64,000 nt of DNA, taken from assembly GCF_000003815.2 (NCBI RefSeq), contig NC_049997.1, positions 11,894,459 to 11,958,458 of the forward strand. Reading direction: 5' to 3'. The position numbers and the translations under genes are program-made. This DNA is from Branchiostoma floridae. Lineage: Eukaryota > Chordata > Leptocardii > Amphioxiformes > Branchiostomatidae. The notes beneath the pieces were generated by a model. The model worked only from the letters and a program-made list of their open reading frames with translations. It had not been told where the DNA came from and searched no databases. Positions 12,935 to 25,200 of this stretch are shown piece after piece. Within the stretch, counting starts at the first letter, position 1, and every line of letters begins with the position of its first letter.

Positions 12935-14645
12935 GTAAGCCCCTTCGTCCATAGAAACTATGTCATAGTACCAGGGGGTAACCCCTCACTCCATTGGAAA
13001 CCATGTCATAGTGAGGGTCTCCATGGGGTTAGTGCACTGCAATTTATGGAAAAAATTCTTGCACTCCTCATACATTTTGGTAATAAAAAAAAAAGTTCGT
13101 AACATACTGTATGTGAAATGGGCTTTACATTGATTTCGATCTGATTACAAGTTATATAAAATCAGAAATGGTGACTATGCTTTATGAAAAAGGGACATGC
13201 ATGCTCCCAACAATAGGTAAACCCCCAACAGCGACAGAAACCACGTCATTGTGAGATTGTAGCATGGATACAAGACTCGTTAAGCCTCTAACGTTCGACG
13301 GTTCTTCAAAGCGACAAAACATTAACCCACGCAGGATGGCAACCAGGCTAGTATCGTAGGAAACTACGTAGTTTTCTGTGTTAGAAGTATTCTAAATAAA
13401 GGGGTGTTCTGATATCAAAGCAAACCTACTCTGGAAGAGCACTTCAGCCCTGTGATAATAATCGTTATTGATTTGTCTGGCATTTTCATAAAGAAAGATT
13501 TTTTCTTATTTTGATGGACTTTCTAGGGTGAGGAAAAAGAGCTAGAAACACCTGTTTGTTTAATATGTTAGGTTTACGTTAACATTATATAATAATAATT
13601 ATGATTTTTTTTTCAAAACATTACAGGGTATTGCAAAGTAGCAAATCGAATTTGAAAGATCTTCTATGTACATACATTAAACTTTTGATAATAATTTTTT
13701 GTTTGTTTTATTAAACACAGAAATACTCTATTTCCAGTAAGGAACACTTGAATAATGACTAACATGTGATGTAAGTGTTTGGGTAGCTATGAGTCATCAT
13801 TTTTTGTTACTGTAAACATGAGAAACAATGGAATTAAGCCAAGGCAAGAATTAAGATAAAGTTGCTTAATACTGCACATTACTCCCATTGCAAAGAGATC
13901 CTCATATCCTTGTTATACAGTCAAACCTGTCTATAGCGGCCACTCAAGGGACCGGACAAATTTGGCCACTATAGACAGGTGGCCTCTGTATAGAGGTGGT
14001 AACTTGTAGATAAAATACCCAAGGGACCGACAAAAAGTGGCCACTATGGACAGGTGGCCCCTCTGTAGAGGTAGCCCCTAATACAGGTTTGACTGTACCA
14101 TCATCATATTTGTACAAAAGGTCACAACTGCATTGAGAGCTAAAGGCTATAGCATATCAATGTCAATTTATGAAATGCAATGTACAAAATCAAACATCAG
14201 ATGAGGACACTAGATCAGCCAGGAAACCAAGCTGCACAACGTTAATAGACATATTCATATTTTCACAAAATCATCAAAGATTATCCTGTGTTACCTTTGA
14301 ACTACCGCGCCAGAAAGCAATGAGATGTAATCTCCAAGCAGATATTGGGAGGGAGATCCTTTAACGTTTTCTGACTGCCGGGTTTCGCTAACACTCTAGT
14401 AGTAACAGCCCATAACTCCACACTCTCCGGACAGTAGGCTTGTACAAAAGCTCTTCATAACCACATGGGGTTTAGCAGTCACTTCAAAGCAGCCCAGCAG
14501 TTAGAAAACGTCCCGATCTTTACCGCAACATCTGCTTTGAGATTTCCGACCTACTTGAGTACAACGTTAAGTTTTTTTTTAAAAATGAGATAATCAAAAG
14601 AAACAATAGTATCGTGAAGTCATTGAGGGAAATGGAAGAAGTTAC
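12935..14645. other. Non-coding stretch with two inverted-repeat elements
   Basis: No supported gene. 12920-13260 carries several diverged copies of a GGAAACCATGTCATAGTGAG-like unit. A 182-bp fold-back element lies at 13916-14097 (listed). A smaller one at about 14357-14521 has imperfect ends, ACGTTTTCTGACTGC and its complement. Confidence 0.5.
13916..14097. mobile_element. 182-bp fold-back MITE, TACAGTCAAACCTGT ends, copy 1
   Basis: Ends TACAGTCAAACCTGT and ACAGGTTTGACTGTA, with an interior of repeated GGCCACTATAGACAGGTGGCC palindrome-like blocks. Almost identical to the inverted copy at 16169-16350. No coding frame. Confidence 0.85.
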
Positions 14646-14817
14646 CTGGATATTCTCTCGAAGTAGCAAGTCTCAAACCGGCTGCAATTTCTTGAGAGTT
14701 CGTCTTATTTTTCTGTTGCTTGGCATGGGGTTTCCCCTGGTCACAACTTCCTAGTTGTGTAAGGTCAAAGGTCGCTGGGATAGTCCACGCAAATTGGGTA
14801 GAAACAGGTTTAACCAT
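14646..14817 (-). CDS. Possible first coding exon of an unidentified gene
   Basis: On the minus strand an ATG opens a 57-codon frame (MVKPVSTQFAWTIPATFDLT...) that ends TATCCAG followed by a good donor, GTAACT, leaving phase 1. The composition is protein-like, but I do not recognise a family. The open frame extends upstream to another ATG at 14868. It lies just beyond the 3' end of PIH1D1 on the same strand. No phase-compatible next exon was found, so it may be spurious. Confidence 0.3.
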
Positions 14818-15665
14818 TGTGTAAAAATAGGAGTGTCGGCACTTGTATAGATCTAAACCATAATACATGTAATGTCTGCACTTATAAAACGTTTTAGAAA
14901 AAATTATCTTTATTTATCGATAGCCATATACCATAATTACATTTTTGAGTGACCGTTTCCTTATGCTGCTATCAGTCAGTCAGTCAGTCCCATAGCTTAT
15001 AAAAATACAAATAATGACTCAGCTTTATTTTTGACACATTATTATTGTTCTTGGAAATGAACTAGTACGCTTACTGAGAATTCAGTGAAATTCTTTTCAT
15101 AAAACCTCCCTGTAGCTGACACTCAACTGCAGTTTTCACCATTATCACAAGGTGGCAGGTCACAACAAGGCTTTTATCCAAGCATATTTACTGGTGGCAT
15201 TAGGCAGCATCAAAAGTTATTACTCACACCTTTGACCCACTATCTTTTACAGAGTTTCTTTATTTCTATGTGTATGAAAATGGCATACAGCAAAAAAAAT
15301 ACATAAATCTTGACATGTTTGTGGTAGTTATATTTTCACATGAACTGATATTTTCACAAGCACAATGAACTCTCCAATACGAATTGGTGACACTGCAAAT
15401 GTATGGTTCCATTGTATTACCACACTTAAGAATTGGGAAAAGCTCCTTTTTCTTACTACAGTAATACATATCTTGCATATTTCATTTAACGAAATAATAG
15501 ACGTTGAACAAGGACAAACACCACAACAACAACAAATCTTCTTTTCATTTGTTCAAAGATTATCTAAACCAAACCAACACTTTCACACCAAGAGAAATAT
15601 ATGCTGCACAAAGTTTGCAAATGCCATATTTATCTTCTTTTCCCTTCATATCATGATGACAGCTA

Positions 15666-18600
15666 TCAACTTGCTGGCTGTACTGGCATTGTCAGGGTCA
15701 ACGTCTGTAAAGACAGAAAAAAAAATATGAACATCTAAAAAAACCAACAGCTTCAAATTTTCAAGCAATTGTATTGTAATGTACAATGGAGCAGTGTTCA
15801 AGCCAGCCTGAATTTGTTTTCCGTCCCCTGGATTTTGAATGGAAGTCCTGTCAAGTGTGGAAGGTGCAACGATCCTAGGGGGTCTGGGAAAATTTTGAAA
15901 TCTAGACCCTCTGAAACACTAGTACTATTGCCTGCATTTTGAGGGGCAAATTTTCCTGGTAGAGTAGACCTGATTCAATGGCATATGTGCTAAATTTTGG
16001 AGATCTTTGCAAAATTTGATTTTTTTAATACCATTACATGCCAATTTTTGTCCATCAGCAGATGGAATAGGCAAAATTTCTTCCATCCCCAGCTGCAAAA
16101 TTCCTCAATGGACAAAAGGATGGATGCTGGCTAGAACCCTGCATTGGAGACAAAGGATACATTTGATGTACAGTCAAACCTGTATTAGGGGCCACCTCTA
16201 CAGAGGGGCCACCTGTCCATAGTGGCCACTTTTTGTCAGTCCCTTGGGTATTTTATCTACAAGTTACCACCTCTATACAGAGGCCACCTGTCTATAGTGG
16301 CCAAATTTGTCCGTTCCCTTGAGTGGCCGCTATAGACAGGTTTGACTGTAGTTGAAACAGAATTCAGCAAAATATATGATAAAACTACAGACCCTAGTTT
16401 TTTTGTTGAACTGTGCCCCAGACTCTTCCCGGTTGATGTTATAAGGTAGAAAGATGTCCAGATGGTAGAGGTCAGGCCGTGCACCCAGGACTATTCTGTC
16501 CTCACCAACATCCAAGGTCAAAAATTTCACAGATCTCTGCAAACCAAGAAAACATATAGAACTCAACACAAAGAGTTTGGAAATTTGATTTCTGTGGATA
16601 ACATCTCTGTGAATACTTGAATTGTATTAAAAATCATGAATTGTATTGTATCAAAAATCATTGGAAAGATTGTTTATTGCCCTTTATAAATATAATGATA
16701 GTCCTTTATATGATCATCAGTTGAGCACCAAGGCTACATATGAGAGTTAGTCGCAAAAAAATGAAGTGCCAAAATTTCATTGAAACATTTCATAGTTTTA
16801 CTTATATCGAGCGCCCTATTAAGAAATGTTACGTCAAGTTAGTTCAAATCGTAGGTATCTTCAACCGAGGACATTTTAGGAGTTTATCAAGGAGTTAAAT
16901 ACTTAGACTATACATAGACTGAACTTTTTCAAGAGGCTATATGATATTTTCACAACAATAGATCCCGACACATCATCTTATGATACCATCTTGTGATACT
17001 TCAGAAATCTTGTTGACTGCACTACATAAAATAACACTACTTTTTTTTCTAAAATCATTATCAGTAAAAATCCTGAATGTTGTTGTTTTTACCACAGCAG
17101 GTAGTTTGAATTCTGCCACCAGGAATTCTGGGTAGCCGTCTGCTGGTTCTTTGATGATTGTGTACTCTGGCTCTGGTATTCTGTGGATAAGACAAGAAAC
17201 CTGATTGGTCAATCAAATCCTTCTTCAAATATACTGATTGGTTGTAAAAAGAAAAGCTTGGAAACTTTCCCCTTGTGTGATTGGCTAATAAACAAAAACA
17301 TGTTACAGAGGCAACCAATACACTAACACCTAATGCAAGTTAAATAGCAAAGATGATCAAAAACTACAACAATTTAAAGCTACATTTTGGAAACCAACCT
17401 GGTTTCTGTTGATTCAACTTCAGAAATCAGAGATGAAGACTTGTCCCTGGAAAAATACAGAATGATATCACTTAAATATTGTTCATAGTTCCAGACAAGG
17501 CTTAAAAGTACTAGTAAAGCAACAACAAAGTAATAATATCCTCAATCGTATAAAGTATAATTATAGAAAATGTTGGCAAGAACTTTTTTCTACTACATGT
17601 ATTACAAGTTTGGAATCTAATAGCATTTTAAGCTATACCTATCCATTGACAAAGCAAAATTGGAATAAGAGGAATCAAAATAAAGGTTTGGAAAAATGTG
17701 ATTTACTACCTGTCCATCTCATGGATGAAAGGTTTAGACTTTGTCCGGAGGAACTGTTCTTGAAGAGCACCAAGACATCTTCTGTTCTTCAAGATGGTGT
17801 AGTCTGAGAAACAAAAGGTAAGGAAATCATTACAATCAATATTTAAGCAGTGAATTATATTATAATACCAGACTTCTTCATTTAAACACATTCATGGTGT
17901 AAAAGCATCAGTACGATAACAAACATCAACAGACTCATGATGACATAAATAATTGTAACATTATATCCATGCATATGTGACAAAAAGGATGGAAAAGGCT
18001 GAAGACAATAATGTTAGACAAATTGAGTAATACTAACTTCTACTGAGAAGCATTTGGTACTTTTGTTCCAGTCCCTCCAGACAAACCACAAGGAAGAAGG
18101 CCTTGAAGATGTCTTGTTTCTAGAAATAAAGCACAACATTATGATTAAGAACAACATTCATGTACATTATAACACAAAAAAAAACAAAGTTATGGGGATT
18201 CAATATCCTGAAAGATTCTAACTTCACAGAAAACTGTACATGTATGTGCTTTAAATGAAATACCTGCATTTTGTCGTAAAAGTTTGGATTGACTATCACA
18301 TCATATGCTGTACAGCCTTTTCCACCTGTAAAGGCACACTCATGAGTTACTGTATTCAATGTTCATCAAACTCTTCAGAACTTAGTCATAACAAGGACAT
18401 CACATCTACATATTAATGTCTCTGGTCATAAACTATCAAGAGGCTCAACACCAGATACTTAACCTTTAAGTTGCAATTTAATTAAACTAATATTATACTT
18501 AATAATGATTGTTGGGTCAACCAGACTTTAACTAAGTACTGTAAATGCATTTAATTTTGTAGGGATTCAATTTCGCAGTAGCAGAAAAATAGAAAGTTGT

Positions 18601-21600
18601 TGAGTTTGTGGTAGAGTCATAGTCACAGTGGTTTTGAGTTTGTGGTGAAGCGGCCACCGCAAAGACGGCAAACATAAAACCACCACAAACATTTCTACAT
18701 TCACAGTATGTAAACTGTAGCACCAAAGATAGTCTTAAACTGTAAGATTTTGCAGGATGGTTACAATGACACGTATGGCCAAAATAACTTGACAAAGAGA
18801 GTTGACAACAACAAAGTGCTGACGTCTCCAACCTTTGTCCACTTCTGTGTGCGGCTCCCCGATACTCATACTGACGCGATATTTCCCAGCATCCTCTGAC
18901 TCCAGAATCTCTCTCAGCTCCTCCTCATTGATATCCCTGGGCTCAGGGACCTGTGTGAAATAGAGAAGTTTTTTTATGCCAACACCTCAGAGGGGGAAAT
19001 CATTTTGTGCAGTACTATGATCCTGCTTTTACATTGTGTCTGACAATCTGTTTGGGATATAAAAACTAAACTATCATGGAAGGGATAAAAAATACAAATC
19101 ACTGAATGTAATTCCACCCATCTGAATTGAATTTGTACCTATCTTGTTACAGGAATATCTTGTAATCTCTTACTTTGAGGAAGTCTTTTTATGGGATAAC
19201 TAAGTTTCAAGTCATTTAATCACCTCTTCAGCTGTACAGACATTGATGAACACTTTCTGCTCATTATCTGCCTTGGTTTTCACACAGAAACCTGGAAAAT
19301 AAAAGGAGAATATTAGAAAAACTTTCTTGTTTCAACTTACTCTCTAAAACCTAAAAGTTGATTGAACCAGTACATTAAAAAATATATGGAACTGAGTTTC
19401 TCTCAAAAAGTGTACTTATCATTGAAGTTAGCTGAACGCACACCAGTGGCGGCGGCAGAGGGGGGGCAGGGGGGGCGGCTGCCCCCCCGGAAAATATGTT
19501 GGGGGGGCGTCGCCCCCCCCCCCAAAATCAAGCTGAAACCTTGTGTATTTTTTTGATGATGGAAATTTCATAAAATCAAGCTAGTCTAACAGCAAAATTT
19601 ACCCTTGAAAATGCAAGAAATGGCGTTTCAGAGAGTCCCGATTTCAAAATTTCGCCAGACCTTCCTTGTGACGGCTGCGTCTTTGGCGCAGGACAATATT
19701 TTGCTGTAGCGTTGCTCTGAAAAATCTTTTAAACCAATAGAAATTGTACTATCGTACTTAGCTTAGTTTACAAGCAGAAAGTGCCACTAAAATGCAGAAA
19801 ATGACGTTTCAGACGGTCAAGATTTTAAAATTTTCTCCGGACCTCCCAAGCGATGACGTTCGCCTCCGGCGCTCACAACGACATGGTGAAAATTTGTGCG
19901 TGGTAGCTTATGTCATCGCCCTCAAACATCTTTTTCTTTGACAAAAATGGCATAAGATTTAGCATAGTCTACCAGCAAAATTTGTCCCTCAAAATACAGA
20001 AAATGTCGTTTCATAGGGGGCAGATTTCGAAATTTCCCAAGACCAACCAACCTTGCGACAGCTCGCACCTTCGGCACTCGAAATCGTGAAAATATTTTTG
20101 GGGCATCGCCTTCGCTAAAACCATGTGTCTTTCTAACAGAATTGCCATCAAACTTTGCTTAGTACTAGTAGATGGCAGCAAAATTTGCCCGTCAAAACGC
20201 AGGAAATGCCGCTTTAGAGGGCCTAGATTTCAAATTTTCCCGGGGGAACATGCCCCCGGACACCCCTAGCGTGGTCGCGCCTATGGCGCGACGGGTAGCG
20301 CCAGCGTGAGCCGCAAAATTCTGTTAGGAAAAGTTCGCCCCCCCAGACGAAATTTCCTGCCGCCGCCTCTGCACACAAGTCTGACTTATGATGATGTTGG
20401 TACCGGTAATATATCATGTCAAAGTTGAAGGCCCCTGAGACATAAACAAAACATTGTTATGCAAATTACGATAGTGGTTGAGACAGAACTATTTACAAGT
20501 CAAGGGCCTTCACTTTTAACATACTACCCACAACCATTGTTGCCAAGCATGCGTAAGTTCAGACATGTGGACAAGATTATAAATCACCAGGTTTAGGTAC
20601 GACCCTCCTCCCGAGCGGCTCCTGTGGCTGTAGGCCCCCCAATCCTGCTGCACCTTCCTTCTCCAAACTCTGAAAACAGAGACATTCAATTTACACACAA
20701 TTTACTGTAAATTCTTTTATTTCACAGGGGACTTCAATTCCTAGCCATGGTTATGAATACATGTTAGTATGAACAAGGAGGTTGAAAGAGGTCCTTTTAA
20801 CCTCCTTGGTATGAATAACATGTCTCCACAGTGCACTGAGGTAGAGGGGAATGGAGGTTTTCGTTGTATTTCAGGTTTGCTTCCTTGGTTCTACTAACAG
20901 TAGAAATATGGAGTAAAACAGACTATGACATGTACAGTAAAACCTTGCATAAGTTGAATGTACTTCAAAAACTAGTAGTAGGGGGCCTTGAAAAAATTAT
21001 GCACACATGGAGTTCTCACATTTTTCCTATCACCCATGACAACATCAGAACAATAGATAGTGTACTACAGATGGTGAACGTAGCAAGTATACCAAAGTCA
21101 CGGTCACTGGGTGCCCAGTGCGGAACTCGTGGAGAAAATGGCGTCGGCACTCGGGGCCCAGTGCGGAAGAATCTTCAGCACAGGAATTCCAGTGCGGAAA
21201 GGCTTTGTTCGAGTGCTGAAGACCCGTCAGCACTGGAATTCAAGAGCCGAAACTTGTCTCGGCACTCGTTTTCTAGTGCTGAACTCCGCCCGGCACTCGG
21301 TTTCTAGTGCTGATCTCCGCTCAGCACTCGGTTTCTAGTGCGGAAGGGTGGTTGAAAGGTCGTCCAGCACTGGTTACCCAGTGCGGAGGTCATTCAGCAC
21401 TGGATAACCTAGTGACGATCTACCTAAGTCACGGGTTCCGCACTGGGATTTCTAGTGCTCGGTGACTTTTCGGCACTAGAGGCCGAGTGCTAAGACCACT
21501 TCGGCACTGGAAGCCGAGTGCTATTATCATTTTTGGACCGTCAGCACTGGGTTTCCAGTGCTCGCGTCCAAATCGTTACTCAAAAACATTGCTTGGATAG

Positions 21601-21966
21601 CAGATAATCTAAATTTAGAAAGCAGGAACTTGAACTTGAGTGCTGAGTTAAAGATCTTACTTGACATACAGCAGCACAGCCTAATGTTGCCTTCTCACCT
21701 TATGTCACTTATACTGTAATGTAAATCAATTTTGCCCAAGTGTTGTCTCTCTCGGAACTCGGAACAGCATGTGTAACGTTAATCATAATCATGCGGAAGG
21801 GGCCTTCCGCACTAGACACCGAGTGCTGAGAGAGGAACCCGTGACTTCGGTAGTTTTGCGTGAACGTACGATCCTCATAGTTTACTCGCCTACTTACCTC
21901 CAGCAGCAGCCGTTTGTAGAGATCTTCATCGTCCAAGTTCAGCAAACTCGAATCACTTTCCGCCAT
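15666..21966 (-). CDS. PIH1D1: PIH1 domain-containing protein 1, 11 coding exons, 274 aa
   Basis: Coding exons on the minus strand, 5' to 3': 21898-21966, 20588-20669, 19224-19291, 18833-18950, 18264-18325, 18038-18119, 17710-17803, 17399-17446, 17093-17180, 16393-16536, 15666-15704. Phases close to 825 nt with a TGA. Donors are GT and acceptors AG throughout; the exon 10 donor (AGG/GTCTGT) is weak, but it joins a last exon coding [12 protein letters not shown], which fits the human C-terminus. The PIH1 domain (about residues 40-170) holds [14 protein letters not shown] and [14 protein letters not shown]. The two lysines matching human K57 and K64, which bind phosphorylated DSDD motifs, are conserved. 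The C-terminal CS-like region contains [20 protein letters not shown]. In the family this is the R2TP/HSP90 subunit that recruits clients such as TEL2 and binds RPAP3 and RUVBL1/2, in cytosol and nucleus. Length compares with 290 aa in human. It is head to head with ALDH16A1. Confidence 0.93.
16169..16350. mobile_element. 182-bp fold-back MITE, TACAGTCAAACCTGT ends, copy 2 (PIH1D1 intron 10)
   Basis: Same length as copy 1 and, by eye, about three differences over 182 bp, in reverse orientation. It lies between PIH1D1 exons 10 and 11. Read through from exon 10 it would supply an in-frame stop. Decayed relatives of the family occur near 23715 and 47157. Confidence 0.85.
18537..18708. mobile_element. 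Fold-back MITE, TACTGTAAATGC family, copy 2 (PIH1D1 intron 4)
   Basis: Left end TACTGTAAATGCATTTAA and right end CATTTCTACATTCACAGTA. The GTTCGCGG motifs are decayed to GTTTGTGG, consistent with CpG loss. It lies between PIH1D1 exons 4 and 5. Confidence 0.7.
19444..20371. mobile_element. 928-bp TIR element, CAGTGGCGGCGGCAG ends (PIH1D1 intron 2)
   Basis: 15-bp ends CAGTGGCGGCGGCAG and CTGCCGCCGCCTCTG with a 5-bp flanking duplication CACAC. The interior contains four diverged tandem units of about 190 bp, each with GCAAAATTT, a GAAATGNCGTTT-like block and a CCGG/GGCGC segment. G and C homopolymer tracts lie just inside the ends. No coding frame. The CAGTGGCG start is typical of hAT-like elements. 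Confidence 0.78.
21095..21560. repeat. Array of GCACT / AGTGC palindromic units (PIH1D1 intron 1)
   Basis: About a dozen short units alternate CAGCACTGG or CGGCACTCG with CCAGTGCGGA or CTAGTGCGGA, so every unit can pair with its neighbours. A lone related piece sits at about 21790-21830, just downstream of PIH1D1 exon 1. Open frames across it are repeat products, not genes. Confidence 0.75.
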
Positions 21967-22223
21967 TATTTCAATTCTTTGCGGACACTACCACTCGATA
22001 AAGGGAGGTTCAATGCTTATACTCTCGTTATTTTAGCCTATCTTTTTTTAACTTGTGTATTATGAGTAGTGTTTACTATACTAAAATACTTTATATTGTC
22101 TTTATTTCATTTAATCTTTTTAACTATCCACTAAAGACGTAAATAGAACGTTATAAACTATAATTTTTACCTCTTACGAAGTGAAATGATCCGAATTGTC
22201 ATGTGACTTTCATCTGGGTAAAG
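21967..22223. promoter_or_regulatory. Bidirectional PIH1D1/ALDH16A1 promoter
   Basis: Only 257 bp separate the two divergent start codons, so both 5' UTRs and both core promoters must sit here or extend into the genes. The stretch is AT-rich with no clear TATA box in either direction. It has an E-box-like TCATGTGAC just upstream of ALDH16A1, whose start codon lies in AAGATGGCTGCC, resembling a YY1 initiator. The same head-to-head pair exists in human, which supports a shared promoter. No transcription start can be fixed from sequence alone. Confidence 0.75.
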
Positions 22224-25200
22224 ATGGCTGCCACTACGGGAAATGTGAGGGCCTCTGGCGATTCTGTCCCCGAAATCTTCGAGTCTATGGACTATGGACC
22301 AGCTCCGGAAAGCCCAGACGTTGTACGGGTAAGTAGAGAATATATAGAGACACTTTAAGTAAACTTTGCATGCAATCTTAAAGGAATATTGTGGCAGAGA
22401 AAGTTTGTGACGTCATACGCGGAAGTGAGTGAACTTTGGTCACTCAGAACTTTTGTTTGTTCATTCTGCAAAATGGCGTGATTTTCTTACACAAATGTTG
22501 TTCTTGCAGTTTTGGAACTAACATAGATCTGATGTATGACAGTTTATGTGATGCTATAGCTCATTATTGAATCGTTAAGTGCTGCATACAAAGTTTGGTT
22601 TAGTCTGAAAATGCTTAGTCAACGTTTTACAGTCATCAAGTTTTAAGGGGGTGGAGTTTTAGAAATTATGGCCTTGACTATTTGAGCGATTGATGCGGTT
22701 TGAATAACTGGTAGTTCAGACCCTTTAAAGCATTGATTTGTAGTCAAATTTTCAATCAATCCATGAAAAAATTCTTCTCCATATCTCTAGCCTTGTTTTT
22801 ATATTATCAATGTTAATTATTCACATGGTGAAAGTACTTAAAATCACTTTGTTTAGAAGAGAAAGTTTAGTTCAAATATTTACAGTCTGTTGCATGTGTC
22901 AAAACTATGAGCAGATACCCCCTCTATTCTGGCACAATATTGTTCCTAGCACCTTTTTTCAGTATTTGTGGAACAAAACATCAAAAATTTTGTGGCCCTC
23001 TTCAGGTCAATGAATAAGGCAGTAACTCTTAAGTGCTTGTTCCCCCTTAAGTAGGCAATAAATGCCAGATGTTAGGCTAGTACTGTAAATGCAGAAATGT
23101 TCACAGTAGTTCTTTGTCTCACTTGCTACCCTTTCTGTAACAAAGGAAGTTTCTGACATCTAGGAAAATATGATACTTTTTCCTCACAACCCTCTACTTG
23201 GAGATAATTAGTGACCTCCATTATTCAAATATATTGTTTTAATTACTTTATGTTGATTTCCAATGTACAAGCAAAAGCAATAATGTTATATACCATTTCA
23301 AATCAATTCCAAGAAAGTAAATGTCAAATGGGAAAAGTTGGGGAAAGTAGAAGAGGCCATACACATATGCATGTTGAATTTGAAATTAAGGTTGAAAAAA
23401 AAAGTAATTTGTTCCAAAGCTTTAAAACTATATTAAAACTAAATGGGTTGTTCCTTTTTGCAGGCATGGTTGGACAAATATGACCGCAGCTTTGGTCACT
23501 TCATCAATGGGAAATGGGTGAAACCAGAGGGGAGGAAAACCTACCAGACTAAATGTCCTTCTACAGGTATGGTAGTAGGGTGTTATCCTGTTTGTGAATG
23601 TAATTTGTTACTGAGGGGCAGTTCTATTGAACTTGAAGCTACTTGTTAGCAGAGGAGCATAGAATACTATCTATATTCATGTACAAATGTGCATGTATAC
23701 AGTTTGGCACTTATATAATCAAACCTGTATTGTGTATAAGTGACCAACTCTTTATAAGGGCCACCTGGCCACTGTGAATGCTTTTACATGCAGGTCCCTT
23801 CCATTGACACAAGTATCCTGTCCACAGTGATCACATGTCCAAATAGACCAGATTTATTTCATTTCCTTAGGTATGTTTCACTACACAACACGAATTAAAA
23901 GTGGAGTTCTAAGTGGTCACTCTTTCTAGTTTTTCCAAGTTTTGTAATTGAAGGACTATTCCATTTTGTAGCAGACTTAAAATGTGTGTCATAATAAAGT
24001 GTGACATTGATTAATGTATACAAAAACATCACCTTTCTCTTCATAATCAAAGTCTTTTATGATTTTTGTTGGAAGTGTTGACAAATGTGAATAAGTATCA
24101 AGACTCAAGAGATAAAAAGAAGAGAGAATAAAAAAAGCTTTCAATTTTGTCCACTCTAACAGGTGAGGTCCTGGCCACAACAATCCAGGGTGAAGATGAA
24201 GATGTAGATCTGGCTGTGGCAGCAGCGAGGAAGGCGTTTGAGTCATGGAGCACACTACCCTGTCATGTCAGGGCTCGCTACCTCTACAGGTAGAGCTCAT
24301 AATGAAATTATGCACTTTTGTAAAAGAGAGGCAACCTTTATTAAGAGATTACCCTCCCTTAACCTGACTAAATAATGCTTCTACTCGAGTTCTAGCAACC
24401 TCTCCACCGGCTTGGAGAGGCCCCCCTGACAGCAAGAGATTCTGTGACACAAGCTAACCCTCTCCCAGGCTTAGCAGAGAAATAAATACAAATCTACCAT
24501 TCGGCCACACCAATTTAATTTGTTTGTTTCACAGATTAAATTTTTCAAAAAATGAAAAAATATGCTTAACTGTAAAAACATCATGAAAACAAAGCCTGAG
24601 GACTTTGGTGCTCTCAGGTTTATGGGGTGGACATGGTCATATTCATGGTTTCCTCCCTGCAATGATGATATCTGTTTGCTGTATTTTCACTTTAAAAATA
24701 TCAGTGAAACAACAAATTAAATTGGTGTGGCACAATTACTTCAGGATTAGGATTGAATGACATTGTCATGATTTTCCCTGCTTAATGAACCATTTGATTC
24801 AGTTGAATGCGTGACAATGTGACTCTGTCCCCCCACAGTATTGCCCGTAACATGCAGAAGCACCAGCGAATCCTGACAGTCATGGAGAGCCTGGATAACG
24901 GGAAGCCGTTCCGTGAGAGTCGCGATGCAGACATCCCTCTGGTGGTGCGACACTTCTACCACCATGCAGGCTGGGCACAACTTATGGACACAGAGATGAA
25001 GGGGTGGAAACCCATTGGTGAGAAGCAGTGCTTAGAATTGTGTTTTTGTAATGATTAGCGCAAAAATCCAATTGTACTCTCTATTTGAAGCATTTTCTAT
25101 CTTAACTGTAAGCAGATATGCTGAAGCATTTGTACAAATTCTTTTTAATCTGATACATGATACTAACTTTATGAAAAACTCACTAAGCACTACATGAAAA

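Noticed and set aside
15365-15730. 121-aa plus-strand frame
   Set aside because: It is antisense to the last PIH1D1 exon and its 3' UTR, with no recognisable domain and no splice support.
20864-21338. 147-aa and 75-aa plus-strand frames
   Set aside because: Mostly translation of the GCACT/AGTGC repeat array; similar peptides simply reflect the repeat.
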